A stretch of 64,000 nucleotides of DNA from Streptomyces acidicola (GTDB lineage Bacteria > Actinomycetota > Actinomycetes > Streptomycetales > Streptomycetaceae). The position numbers were made by a program, and so were the translations under genes. Every line of letters begins with the position of its first letter. Positions within the stretch are counted from its first letter, which is position 1. Below the pieces are notes generated by a model. The model was not told the origin of the DNA. It did no database searches and worked only from the letters and a program-made list of their open reading frames with translations. Location of the stretch: assembly GCF_009377235.1 (NCBI RefSeq), contig NZ_VMNX01000008.1, positions 1-64,000 on the forward strand. The letters are read 5' to 3'. Positions 42,415-51,236 of the stretch are shown in pieces.

Positions 42415-43467
42415 CTACGCACGATCCGGAGGCGGCCCACTGCTCTCGCGCACCACCAGCTCGGTCGCCACCTCCACCCGGGTTGTCTCCGGCTGTTCCC
42501 CGGACAGCAGCCGCAGCACCATCCGGGCCGCGAGCGCGGTCATGTCGGCCAGGGGGGTGCGGATCGTCGTCAGGCGTGGGGTCACCCAGTCGGCGAACGG
42601 CAGATCGTCGAAGCCGACCACGCTGACGTCGTCCGGGATCCGCAGTCCCAGCTCCGCGGCGGCCCGGTAGGTGCCCAGCGCCTGGTGGTCGCTGCCCGCG
42701 AAGACCGCGGTCGGAGGCTCGCGCAGCGCCAGCAGTTCCAGCGCGTGCCGGTGCGCGGGGGTGTGCGTGAAGTCTCCGTACCGCACCAGCGCCGGGTCGA
42801 AGGGGAGCCCCGCCTCCGCCAGTGCCGAGCGGTAGCCGTCGACCCGCGCCCGTGAGGTGAGCCGACGCTCCGGGCCGCTGATGATCGCGATCCGGCGGTG
42901 GCCCAGCTCGATGAGATGGCGGGTGGCGGCGAGCCCGCCGGGCCAGTTGGTCGCGCCCACCCACGGCGTCCCGGGCGCGGGCTCGTCGATCGGCGCGACC
43001 AGCGCGTACGGGATGCCGAGCCGGCCCAGCTCCTCGTGCTGTTCCGGCGTCAGCTCCGGCACCACGAGGATCGCCCCTCGGGTGGGCCGGGTGGCCAGCG
43101 AGTCCAGCCACTGCCGGGCGCGCCTGGTCCTGCCGTGCGTGGCGGAGACGACCAGCCCCATGTTCGCGTCGTGCAGGACGTCCTCCGCACCGCGGATCAG
43201 CTCCACGGCCCAGGGGCTGTCCAGTTCGTTGATGACGAAGTCGATCAGCCCGCCGGGCTGTGCCGCGGTGGCCGTGGGACGGTGTTTCGCCAGATAGCCG
43301 TGCAGCTCCAGCAGGCGCTGCACCTTCGCTCGAGTCTCCGCCGATACATCGGACCTGTCATGCAGCACCTTGGAGACAGTGGAGACCGAAACTCCGGCAT
43401 GTTCGGCGATCTCGGCCAGAGTTCGCCGCCTTCCGGGGTCAGATCCCGTCCGAACCGTTGACGTCAT
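42415..43467 (-). CDS. LacI family transcriptional regulator
   Basis: A 350-residue sugar-responsive repressor. The N-terminal helix-turn-helix reads TLAEIAEHAGVSVSTVSKVL (about 16-35) with the hinge helix near 60; the periplasmic-binding-type effector domain follows (LIDFVINELDSPWAVELIRG, VAPIDEPAPGTPWVGATN, AVFAGSDHQALGTYRAA, VSVVGFDDLPFADWVTPRLT). The ATG at 43467 follows TAGGAGA. It sits between the GH95-like enzyme and the beta-helix protein and probably represses both in the absence of a plant or fungal sugar. Site C overlaps its own start codon, suggesting autoregulation. Confidence 0.93.
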   Translation of the reverse strand: MTSTVRTGSDPGRRRTLAEIAEHAGVSVSTVSKVLHDRSDVSAETRAKVQRLLELHGYLAKHRPTATAAQPGGLIDFVINELDSPWAVELIRGAEDVLHDANMGLVVSATHGRTRRARQWLDSLATRPTRGAILVVPELTPEQHEELGRLGIPYALVAPIDEPAPGTPWVGATNWPGGLAATRHLIELGHRRIAIISGPERRLTSRARVDGYRSALAEAGLPFDPALVRYGDFTHTPAHRHALELLALREPPTAVFAGSDHQALGTYRAAAELGLRIPDDVSVVGFDDLPFADWVTPRLTTIRTPLADMTALAARMVLRLLSGEQPETTRVEVATELVVRESSGPPPDRA

Positions 43468-43475
43468 CGGATGAA
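43463..43475. promoter_or_regulatory. 13-bp operator-like site C
   Basis: GTCATCGGATGAA, whose reverse complement TTCATCCGATGAC differs from sites A and B at one position each. It overlaps the start codon of the LacI gene. Confidence 0.5.
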
Positions 43476-43503
43476 TCTCCTACGTTTCCGGGGCGGTCGC
43501 GAG

Positions 43504-43521
43504 TTGCGAAAACTATCGCAA
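43504..43521. promoter_or_regulatory. Palindrome TTGCGA-N6-TCGCAA
   Basis: A perfect 6-bp inverted repeat with 6-bp spacing in the divergent gap between the LacI gene and the rightward 43542/43877 genes. TTGCGA/TCGCAA half-sites are typical of LacI-family operators, so this competes with the 13-bp sites as the repressor's target. Confidence 0.55.
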
Positions 43522-43541
43522 CCATGCTCACGGGAGTAAAG

Positions 43542-43880
43542 GTGATCCGCGATGACGACTCGATGCCGGCGCTGAGCTACGACGGCGGGGCGCACGACCG
43601 GGTGCGCGAAGAGCCGACCGGGGCCAGGTTCCGGGGCGACACGGTCCGCTGCGCCCGGCGGCCCTGGCCGGATGTCGAGATCACCGCCTGGCCGACGGCG
43701 GCACCGCCCCGGCCCACCGCCGCCCTGGACCTGCGCACGCACCGCGTCCGGACCGGGCGTGTGCTGCACACGGCCGCGGGTGCCTTCGCCGTGGGTCGCG
43801 GCGCGGGCGTGGAGCGGTCGGCCGGAACGGGGCTCGCCGCTTGGCGGCAGCCCCCGACAACGACTGAAGGCAGGACATGA
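43542..43880 (+). CDS. Short hypothetical protein upstream of the beta-helix gene
   Basis: A 112-residue reading frame I do not recognise. It has no signal peptide or membrane segment; the sequence (SYDGGAHDRVREEPTG, CARRPWPDVEITAWPTAAPP) looks like the N-terminal strand region of a larger glycosidase, so it may be a leftover fragment. A ribosome site GGGAG lies 5 bp before GTG 43542; an ATG at 43524 lacks one. The stop overlaps the next ATG by 4 bp, supporting translation and coupling to the beta-helix gene. Codon use is like its neighbours. Confidence 0.5.
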   Translation: MIRDDDSMPALSYDGGAHDRVREEPTGARFRGDTVRCARRPWPDVEITAWPTAAPPRPTAALDLRTHRVRTGRVLHTAAGAFAVGRGAGVERSAGTGLAAWRQPPTTTEGRT

Positions 43881-46543
43881 GACTGAGGCACCTATCCGTA
43901 CTGGCCGCTGTGACGGCGCTGCTGGCCCTCCCGGTGCAGGGCCAGGCGCAGGCGGCGGGCCCCGGCCGCGCCTACCACGTGGCGCCCTGGGGCAGCGAGA
44001 ACGCCTACGGTTCCGAGGCGAGACCCCTGCGCACGATCGGCGACTGCCTCTCCCGGGTCCGCCCCGGCGACAGCTGTCTGATCCACCGCGGCACCTACCG
44101 CGAGCAGGTGAACCCGCCCTCCGGTACGAAGGACGCCCCGATCACCGTCGCCGCGTACGGTGACGGCCCGGTGACCGTGGACGGGACCGAGCCGGTGACC
44201 GGCTGGAAGGACGCCGGCGACGGCCTGGTCGCCGCCGACACCGACCTCCCCCTCGACCCCGACTTCAACGCGGTGTTCCTGGACGACGACCGTGCGGCGG
44301 AGGGCCGTTGGCCCAACTCCGGCCCCGATCCGCTGAACACCACCTGGGCCGAGGCCGACGCCACCTCCACCGACCAGCGCGTCGACGACACCGACCTGCC
44401 CGACGCCGACTGGACCGGCGCCACGGTGCACCTGTGGTCGGGCTCCAACCCCTGGGCCCAGCAGACCGGCACGGTCACCGCCACCTCACCCGGCAAGCTG
44501 GACTTCAAGGGCGGCAATTACCGCTGCCCGCCGCTGTGCATGGGAGACCAGAACTACCGCAACTACTACCTCGTCGGCTCCAAGGCGGCCCTCGACCAGC
44601 CGGGCGAGTGGTACTACGACGAGACCGCGCGCCGTCTGTACATGGTCCCGCCGAAGGACGGCATCGCCGGACACACCGTGACCGCCAAGCACCGGCTCTG
44701 GGGCGTCGACCTGAGCGAGAGCTCGTACGTCACCGTGCGCGGACTGAACCTCTGGGGCACGTCCCTCAGAACGGGCGCCGACAGCACGGGAGTCACGGTC
44801 GACCGGCTGCGCGCCACCTACATCTCGGAGTTCTCGACGCTCCCCATGCCGCCGGACAGCGACCTGGCGATACCGCCGTCCGAGGGCCATATCGTCGCCT
44901 CCCGGATCCTCGACTCGGGCGTGCAGATCCTCGGCACCGGCAACACCCTGAAGAACAGCGAGATCTCCCGGTCGGCCGGGGACGGTGTCCTGCTGCGGGG
45001 CACCGGCAACACCGTCATTAACAACTACATCCACGACGTCGGCTGGATGGGCAGCTACACACCCGGCATCGAGATCAACGGCAACGGCCACACGGTCACC
45101 CACAACACGGTCCGACGCACCGGACGCGCCTCCATCGACACCGCCTGGCAGCTCAACGGCCCGGAGTTCCGCGACAACCGCATCGCCTACAACGACATGT
45201 CCGAAGCCATGCGCACCTCGCGCGACGGCTCCCCCTTCTACGTGTGCTGCAGCCTGAACGGCACCGGCACCTCCATCGACCACAACACCTCGCACGACGC
45301 CGACGGCCAGGTCGGCTTCTACGTCGACAACTACTCCGGCCACTTCCGGCTGCACCACAACGTCGCCTGGAACACCGGCGCCCGGGGCACCTTCTTCAAC
45401 GGCCACACCGGACCGAGCATCGCCAACGAGGACCACAACTCCAGCTACGGCGTGGGCATCAGCGAGAACTCGGTCCGGCTGAGCGGCGCGACGGACGCCT
45501 CCGGCTCGTACATCAGCAACATCATCGGCCCGAAACCGATCAGCGTCAGCCAGACCGGCGACCCTCTGCCGGTGGTCCGCTCCAACCTGATCAACGACAA
45601 ACCCGGCTACACGGACGCCGTGAACGGCGAACTGTGGCTGACGGCCGGCTCCCCCGCCATCGACGCCGGCGAGGTGATCGACGGCATCACGACCGACGTC
45701 AGGGGCGCGGCTCCCGACCAGGGCGCGTACGAGTACGGTGAACCGATCTGGTCGACGGGCTGCAATCTGGCGGGCTGTCAGCAGAGGGTCCGCCACGGCA
45801 CCTGGACGGCGACAGCGAGCGACGGTACGGACGCCGCCGCCGTCACCGACGGGGACATCAACACCCGCTGGACCGCGGCGAGTCCACAGTCCCCGGGCCA
45901 GTTCCTGACCGTCGACCTCGGCGAGGCCAAGACCTTCGACCGGCTCTCGCTGGACGCCGGCCGCGACACCAGCGGCCAGCCGTACAGGTTCTCCGTCGCG
46001 GTCAGCCGCGACGGGACGCACTGGAGCGAGCCGCTCGCCCGGGTCTCCGGCCGCTCCTTCACCCAGGACGCGGTGTTCCCCCGGCAGACCACCGCCCGCC
46101 ACCTCAGGATCACGCTCACCGCGAGCGGCCCCGTCCCCTGGGTAGTCAACGACCTGCGCCTGTACGGCGACGGACCCGACTCCGCCGCCACGCTCCAGGC
46201 CGAGCAGGCCACGGTCGTACGAGGCGTGCAGCGCGGCACGGCCGCCACCGGCGTGCTCGGCTCCGGCGACTGGCTGGGCTTCCGCGAGGTGAACCTCGCC
46301 GGGGACCGGCTGACCGTGCGCAGGGCGTCCTCGTGCGCGCGGACCTGTTCGCTCCAACTGCGCCTGGACGCACCGGACGGCCCGTTGCTCGGGGTGGTGC
46401 CCGTCCGGGGCTACAGCGACGGGAAGTGGCAGGAGCAGTCGGTGCGCCTGAAGCGCGAGGTCACCGGTAGCCACGATCTCTACCTCGTGGCGGAGGGCGG
46501 ACGACAGGTCGCCGCGCTGGACTGGCTGACGGTCCGGTCCTGA
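43877..46543 (+). CDS. Secreted right-handed beta-helix protein with F5/8C and CBM-like modules
   Basis: An 888-residue exported protein. The Sec signal peptide covers about 1-27 (LAAVTALLALPVQGQAQAAG). A parallel beta-helix (about 30-610) starts YHVAPWGSENAYGSEARPLR and has repeated turns such as GNTVINNYIHDVGW and GNGHTVTHNTVRR. A discoidin-type domain (about 635-765, AVTDGDINTRWTAASPQSPG) and a CBM6-like module (about 770-888) follow. Such chains are polysaccharide lyases, epimerases or hydrolases; the catalytic type is uncertain. It is probably co-controlled with the LacI/GH95-like genes and attacks the same polymer. Confidence 0.85.
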   Translation: MRLRHLSVLAAVTALLALPVQGQAQAAGPGRAYHVAPWGSENAYGSEARPLRTIGDCLSRVRPGDSCLIHRGTYREQVNPPSGTKDAPITVAAYGDGPVTVDGTEPVTGWKDAGDGLVAADTDLPLDPDFNAVFLDDDRAAEGRWPNSGPDPLNTTWAEADATSTDQRVDDTDLPDADWTGATVHLWSGSNPWAQQTGTVTATSPGKLDFKGGNYRCPPLCMGDQNYRNYYLVGSKAALDQPGEWYYDETARRLYMVPPKDGIAGHTVTAKHRLWGVDLSESSYVTVRGLNLWGTSLRTGADSTGVTVDRLRATYISEFSTLPMPPDSDLAIPPSEGHIVASRILDSGVQILGTGNTLKNSEISRSAGDGVLLRGTGNTVINNYIHDVGWMGSYTPGIEINGNGHTVTHNTVRRTGRASIDTAWQLNGPEFRDNRIAYNDMSEAMRTSRDGSPFYVCCSLNGTGTSIDHNTSHDADGQVGFYVDNYSGHFRLHHNVAWNTGARGTFFNGHTGPSIANEDHNSSYGVGISENSVRLSGATDASGSYISNIIGPKPISVSQTGDPLPVVRSNLINDKPGYTDAVNGELWLTAGSPAIDAGEVIDGITTDVRGAAPDQGAYEYGEPIWSTGCNLAGCQQRVRHGTWTATASDGTDAAAVTDGDINTRWTAASPQSPGQFLTVDLGEAKTFDRLSLDAGRDTSGQPYRFSVAVSRDGTHWSEPLARVSGRSFTQDAVFPRQTTARHLRITLTASGPVPWVVNDLRLYGDGPDSAATLQAEQATVVRGVQRGTAATGVLGSGDWLGFREVNLAGDRLTVRRASSCARTCSLQLRLDAPDGPLLGVVPVRGYSDGKWQEQSVRLKREVTGSHDLYLVAEGGRQVAALDWLTVRS

Positions 46544-46566
46544 TCAGCGCCGCCGATGCGGGCGCG

Positions 46567-46597
46567 CCGGGCGGCAGCGCACGGGGCTGCCGCCCGG
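46567..46597. terminator. Bidirectional hairpin terminator
   Basis: A perfect 12-bp stem (CCGGGCGGCAGC at 46567-46578 and its complement at 46586-46597) with a 7-nt loop, between the convergent beta-helix and ABC exporter genes. Confidence 0.8.
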
Positions 46598-46604
46598 TTC
46601 GCGT

Positions 46605-48494
46605 TCAGTGCAGGTCGGCCCGCGCGGGGGTGCCGTCCACGGAGATGCCGTCGACGGGGATGCCTTCGACAGAGCCGTCACTGACGGGACTGTCGCCGAC
46701 GGGACTGTCATCCAGGAAGCCACCCGACTGGTGCTGCCACAGCTTCGCGTAGGCGCCGTCCGACGCGAGCAGTTCGTGGTGCGTGCCCTGCTCGACGATC
46801 CGTCCGCGGTCGAGGACGACGAGGTGGTCCATGGTGGCGACCGTGCTCAGCCGGTGTGCCACCACCAGGGCCGTCCGCCCCTCCATGAGCCGCCACAGCG
46901 CCTCCTGGACGAGGAGTTCGCTCTCGGAATCCAGGGCGCTGGTGGCCTCGTCGAGCAGCAGGATCGGCGCGTCGCGAAGGATCGCCCTGGCGAGGGCGAC
47001 CCGCTGACGCTGTCCGCCGGACAGCTTGACGCCCCGCTCGCCCACCATGGTCTCGAAACCGTCCGGCAGCACGTCGGCGAACTCGGTGACGTGCGCCGCC
47101 TCGGCGGCGCGGCGGATCTCGGCGTCGGTGGCCTCCGGCCGGGCGAACGCGATGTTGTCGCGCAGTGTGCGGTGGAACATCGCGGGTTCCTGGGGCACGT
47201 ATGCGATCTGGCTGCGCAGGTCGGCCTGGCGTAGCTTGCTGATGTCCTGGCCGCCGATCAGGATCCGTCCGGCGTCGATGTCCGTCATCCGCAGCAGCAG
47301 CCGGGAGAGTGTGGTCTTGCCTCCGCCGGACCGGCCGACGAGACCGATCTTCGCCCCGCTGGGCACCGCCAGGTCGAGACCCTTGAAGAGCGGCTCCGCG
47401 CCCGCGTGGGCGAAGGTCACCTTCTCGAAGCGGACGTCGGCGGCCCGGGGCCGCAGCGGCTCCGGCGACTCGGGGTCGAGCACGGTCGGCGGCACGAGCA
47501 GCAGTTCGGTGAACTGCGCGGCCTCGGTCATCGCGCTCTCCATGCGGCGGTAGATCTGGTTGAACTCGAACATGATCCGCGTCGCGTTGGTGTAGTACGT
47601 GAAGGCGACCACGACCGCCTCCACGCCGTGCGCGCCCCCGCCGAGCGTGACCGCCAGCAGCAGGCCCAGTACGTTGGTCAGCACGGACATCGGCGCGACC
47701 AGGGTGTCGATGCGCAGGTTGCCGTAGTCCCACGACCGCAGCGAGAGCCGCCGCGACTCCGCCACGCGGGAGCGGTGCTCCGCGGCCTCGCGGTCCTCGG
47801 CGGCGAACGCCCGGACCGTGTCCATGTTCATCAGGCTGTCGGCGACATGGCCCGACACCCGGGCGACCGCCCGCTCGCGCTGGGCGACAAGCGCCTGGCG
47901 ACGGCGGATGAGGGGTACCACGCACAGCCCCGTCACCGCGATCATCACCAGGAGACCGACGACGAGCAGCGGTTCGTAGCGCCACAGCACCACCGCCCCG
48001 AACAGCAGCGGCACGAAGTTGCCCATGACCGAGAACGTCAGCGTGTCGACGAACTGCTCGAAGCGGGCGGCGAAGCTCAGGACCCGCTTGGTCAGCGAGC
48101 CGGCGAAGTTGTCGTGGAAGAACGCGGCGTCCTTGGCGAACAGCTCGTCCATGCCGATCACGTACAGGTGCTCGATGCCGCGGGCTTCGAGCCGGTTCAG
48201 ACAGTGCAGGCCGACGCGCCACACCGCCTCCGCGAACAGCAGGATGCCGGCGAAGCCGAGGACGTACGGCAGTGCCGAGCCGACGGTGGCACCGGTGTCG
48301 CCGGCGATACCGCCGACGAGCTTCGCGACGACCAGCGGCGCGATGTAGTAGAGGCCGATGTTGCCCAGCGCCGGCAGCAGCATCCCGGGAACCGCCAGCC
48401 GCCGGAGCCGGACCAGTTCCCGTCGGTAGTAACGAAGTGCGAGGAGCACCGAGCCCTTGCCCGGCAATGCGTCGTGCGATTCAGGAGATCCCAT
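46605..48494 (-). CDS. ABC exporter, fused membrane and ATPase domains
   Basis: A 629-residue half-transporter of the MsbA/LmrA type. Six membrane helices occupy about 25-310 (PGMLLPALGNIGLYYIAPLV first). The ATPase (about 345-580) has Walker A VGRSGGGKTT, signature LSGGQRQR, Walker B ILLLDEATSALD and the H-loop VVAHRLST. The tail after 595 is a run of similar acidic 5-6-residue units (PVGDSPVSDGSVEGIP). The ATG at 48494 is supported by GGAAGG 8 bp upstream. It is monocistronic, probably a homodimer; the exported compound (lipid, drug or peptide) is unknown. No partner half-transporter is nearby. Confidence 0.9.
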   Translation of the reverse strand: MGSPESHDALPGKGSVLLALRYYRRELVRLRRLAVPGMLLPALGNIGLYYIAPLVVAKLVGGIAGDTGATVGSALPYVLGFAGILLFAEAVWRVGLHCLNRLEARGIEHLYVIGMDELFAKDAAFFHDNFAGSLTKRVLSFAARFEQFVDTLTFSVMGNFVPLLFGAVVLWRYEPLLVVGLLVMIAVTGLCVVPLIRRRQALVAQRERAVARVSGHVADSLMNMDTVRAFAAEDREAAEHRSRVAESRRLSLRSWDYGNLRIDTLVAPMSVLTNVLGLLLAVTLGGGAHGVEAVVVAFTYYTNATRIMFEFNQIYRRMESAMTEAAQFTELLLVPPTVLDPESPEPLRPRAADVRFEKVTFAHAGAEPLFKGLDLAVPSGAKIGLVGRSGGGKTTLSRLLLRMTDIDAGRILIGGQDISKLRQADLRSQIAYVPQEPAMFHRTLRDNIAFARPEATDAEIRRAAEAAHVTEFADVLPDGFETMVGERGVKLSGGQRQRVALARAILRDAPILLLDEATSALDSESELLVQEALWRLMEGRTALVVAHRLSTVATMDHLVVLDRGRIVEQGTHHELLASDGAYAKLWQHQSGGFLDDSPVGDSPVSDGSVEGIPVDGISVDGTPARADLH

Positions 48495-48834
48495 CCCCCT
48501 GCCTTCCGGTACTCGCACGTCGAAAGCGCCGCGAGAACGGCAGTTTCCCGTGACGGCACCCACGACGTCCAAGCGTTTTTTTCGGTCGCGGAGATGCACG
48601 CGACTTCGCATTGGCGAGATTCAATCCCTCTGGGTTCACCTCAAAACGCTGGATCCAGTGCGCTACGGATATGAAGACCGTGTCCTGCAAAGTATTGGGA
48701 AATGATCCTCACTTTTTTGGGGCGCATGAATTCCGCCGCCGGGACGATCCCCAGCCAGGGCAGCGCGGCACCGACGGTGGCGTACAAGCCACGGAGCACA
48801 CTCGCCTCGCGGCGTCCCCGGGAGGAGCATGGAG
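48495..48834. other. Divergent intergenic region, relatively AT-rich
   Basis: This 340-bp gap lies between the leftward ABC exporter and the rightward small protein. It is richer in A and T than its surroundings, with T-runs near 48577 and 48713, and should hold both promoters. I see no gene, repeat or clear operator. Confidence 0.5.
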
Positions 48835-49035
48835 ATGAGCGACCAAGGGAGGCCCGCCATGAAGACCGGAGCCTCGTATTACGACCGCTGGCTGTACTCG
48901 CACACGCCCTCCCAGGCCGAGGGCGAGCGCGACGAACCGGCCGAGAGCGCGGCCGTGGAACAGCATCCGGACGTCCCCAGGACCGAGCCGTCCCAGGCGG
49001 AGGGCGAGCGAGTGGACGACATCCGGACCGCATGA
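48835..49035 (+). CDS. Small hydrophilic protein with duplicated PSQAEGER motif
   Basis: A 66-residue acidic protein. The motif PSQAEGER occurs twice, in YSHTPSQAEGERDEP (about 25-39) and RTEPSQAEGERVDD near the C-terminus, separated by about 20 residues. There are no membrane segments or cysteines. I recall similar PSQAEGER/PSQAEGDR repeats in short uncharacterised actinobacterial proteins, but know no function. The ATG at 48835 lies 7 bp after GGAGGAG; an ATG at 48829 overlaps that site. It appears to be monocistronic. Confidence 0.65.
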   Translation: MSDQGRPAMKTGASYYDRWLYSHTPSQAEGERDEPAESAAVEQHPDVPRTEPSQAEGERVDDIRTA

Positions 49036-49135
49036 CCCCTACAGATGATCAGTGAACGGTGCCCGCAACAGAGCCCCGGTACCGCGCGAGGCGCACCGGG
49101 GCTCGGCAGCGTACGGCGCCGTCCCGGGCGTCGCC

Positions 49136-49612
49136 TCACCGGTGCTGGTGGGACAGCCTCTGTGCCAGCGTGGGGATGATCACAGCGGCGGCCACCACAT
49201 GGGACATGGCCAGGACGATCTGGGTGGAAGTCGCCGTGTGCGGGGCGACGGCCGGGCCGGCGAGGGACAGCGCGGTGAGCGCGACGGTGGTCACCGTGAA
49301 GGTGCGAGCGGGCCTCCTGGCCCAGCGGGCGAGGGCCACCGCGAGGATGATCCCGGCGACCGACCAGAACACCACGCCGCCGGCGAAGCCGCCCACCGGA
49401 ATCTCCGCGGCCTCCTCGGCCCCGGGACTGGCCGCGTCCATCGGGACACCGGCAGCCCGGGCGACGAGTGCGAAGGCTTCGGTCACGACAGCGCCGGCGA
49501 GAGTCGCCAGAACACCGACCAGCCAGACGGGGCGCGCGGCCAGGAAGCGGGTGAACCGAGGTGTGGACGGGAACTGAGCGGTGGTCTGTGTCTGGGGCGC
49601 GGTCTCGCTCAT
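49136..49612 (-). CDS. Four-helix membrane protein (DUF6069-like)
   Basis: A 158-residue inner-membrane protein with four hydrophobic segments (about 31-50, 77-98, 103-122 and 132-150), matching Streptomyces proteins annotated as DUF6069. The N-terminus is Thr/Gln-rich and the C-terminus ends in Gln/His. Its function is unknown. CAGGAGA 8 bp before the ATG at 49612 fixes the start; an ATG at 49630 is the only alternative. It is followed (leftward) by a short gap to the small protein gene, which converges on it. Confidence 0.75.
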   Translation of the reverse strand: MSETAPQTQTTAQFPSTPRFTRFLAARPVWLVGVLATLAGAVVTEAFALVARAAGVPMDAASPGAEEAAEIPVGGFAGGVVFWSVAGIILAVALARWARRPARTFTVTTVALTALSLAGPAVAPHTATSTQIVLAMSHVVAAAVIIPTLAQRLSHQHR

Positions 49613-49762
49613 GGCGCGGTCTCCTGTCATGGCAAGGTCTCCTGTTCGGCGTTCGGGCTCGGTATGCCTTTCGTGGGGGTAGACCGAGTGACGCCCCAGA
49701 ACTCAGCGGTTCCCAGCGGACTTTCCGGAGAGTCGGCCGCCGGAGGCAACTCCAGGACAGCG

Positions 49763-49797
49763 ATCACCGATCACCGATCACCGATCACCGATCACCA
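49763..49797. repeat. 7-bp tandem repeat, five copies
   Basis: ATCACCG repeats at 49763-49797 (the last unit ends in A), about 12 bp downstream of the membrane-protein gene that ends at 49810. The unit is not a multiple of three, but it lies outside coding sequence. Confidence 0.9.
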
Positions 49798-49809
49798 CCG
49801 CACGAGAAC

Positions 49810-50841
49810 TCAGTCACGGTCCCCGATGTTCTCGCTCGACACGAGCGCCCGGCGTGCCCAGAAGCCCAGCAGTACCGTCCCCCCGACCAACAGCGGTACC
49901 GGGTCGCCCGCAAGAGGAGCCAAGGCGTATCCCAGTGCCATGACCGTGAAGACGGTCAGGGGTACGAACGCCGCGGTGCCCTCCATCCCCAGCCACAGCT
50001 TCGATCCGCCGGTGCCCAGGACGCTCGCCCCGCCGGGCACCCAGGGGCCCGCGGCGACCACCAGCAGACCCGCGGTGCTGAAGGCGTCGGCCAGCTGAAA
50101 CGGCATTTCCTCAGGGGTGTCCGGGTCGGACCTCCACAGCCGCAGGGTGTCCCCGATCAGCATGAGGGACAGCCCGGCGGCCGCCACCCACACAGTGGTC
50201 CTGTGGTCGCCCCGTACGAGACCGCGCAGGGCGAACAGAAAACCGAGGAACGCGATTTCGGCGCCCCACAGAACGCCCACCATTCCCGTCTCCAGCTGCC
50301 AGCCCCCACCGGGTCCCCGTAGCAGTACCCATCCGGTCAAGAACACGGACCCGGCTGTGACGATCCCGTCCAGCACGCGCAGCAGCCACAGGCGCCGGCC
50401 GGTTCCGGCACCGGTCGCGACCGTCAGACCCGCCACTCCCAGGCCGACCACCACCGTCACTCCGGTGACCACCACCGAACCGAGCACCGGCCGCACATCC
50501 AGCCCCCAGGCCCAGGGGTGAGCCGACATCACGTCGATCGCGGCCCGGTACAGCCCTCCGGCCGCCGCGGAACCCGCCAACAACAGCAGCCGCGTCCGCA
50601 CCCGGCCGCTCGCGCCTGACGCGCGGAGCGCCAGGGAAGCCGTCAACGTCCAGCAGGCGACGGCCGGCCCGAGTCCCTGCATGGGTGTCGCCCAACTCTC
50701 GACCGCCCACCACCCGGTGGCAGTGAGCACTGAGCCAACGAGACACGCCAAGCCGACCGCGGCCCAGGTCCGCTCCCTGGTCCAACGGAACCGGCCCGCT
50801 CGGATAGCGAGCGCGTCCGGCGACTTCCACAACCCCAACAT
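49810..50841 (-). CDS. Polytopic membrane protein of unknown function
   Basis: A 343-residue protein with about nine or ten hydrophobic helices across its length (for example AAVGLACLVGSVLTATGWWA near 27-46 and LTVFTVMALGYALAPLAG near the C-terminus) and only short loops. The pattern resembles the membrane sensor part of some Streptomyces GGDEF/EAL or kinase proteins, but no catalytic domain follows, so it is either a stand-alone protein or a truncated sensor. I do not recognise a family. No strong ribosome site was identified; the start was chosen as the first ATG of the frame. Confidence 0.65.
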   Translation of the reverse strand: MLGLWKSPDALAIRAGRFRWTRERTWAAVGLACLVGSVLTATGWWAVESWATPMQGLGPAVACWTLTASLALRASGASGRVRTRLLLLAGSAAAGGLYRAAIDVMSAHPWAWGLDVRPVLGSVVVTGVTVVVGLGVAGLTVATGAGTGRRLWLLRVLDGIVTAGSVFLTGWVLLRGPGGGWQLETGMVGVLWGAEIAFLGFLFALRGLVRGDHRTTVWVAAAGLSLMLIGDTLRLWRSDPDTPEEMPFQLADAFSTAGLLVVAAGPWVPGGASVLGTGGSKLWLGMEGTAAFVPLTVFTVMALGYALAPLAGDPVPLLVGGTVLLGFWARRALVSSENIGDRD

Positions 50842-51236
50842 CAGGTGCGCCCCTCAACGGCCACCCGCCCGCAGGACACCCCTGCGGCCGCCCGATCACT
50901 CGGAGACCGTAAGGGACTCACCACCAGCACCGAACGGAAAAGTCGGTTGATTCACTCGTACTGTGTAAAAGGAGTGGTCATCCCTCCTCGCCCTTCGGCT
51001 CCGCTCAGCCGCATCAGCGTCCCCGATTCACCCTCCCGATCAGGACGTTCGACACGGCGTCGCGTGAGGTAGGGAGCCACTCACGACGCGGCCTTCCGGA
51101 GCGAGCGCCGTGGTCGGCACCGATATCGACGCGTCCGGCGGCTACCTCACCGGCTGACAGGACTCTTACCCCGTATCCGCACTAATGGAGTGGGACAGCG
51201 GGCGCATCGTGCGTCACCGAGGCGGAGGGAGACCGT
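50842..51236. other. Intergenic region without recognised features
   Basis: This 395-bp gap lies between the leftward membrane protein and the rightward LVIVD-repeat gene. No convincing gene is seen; short frames lack ribosome sites and codon bias. It must hold the promoter of the gene at 51237. Confidence 0.5.
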
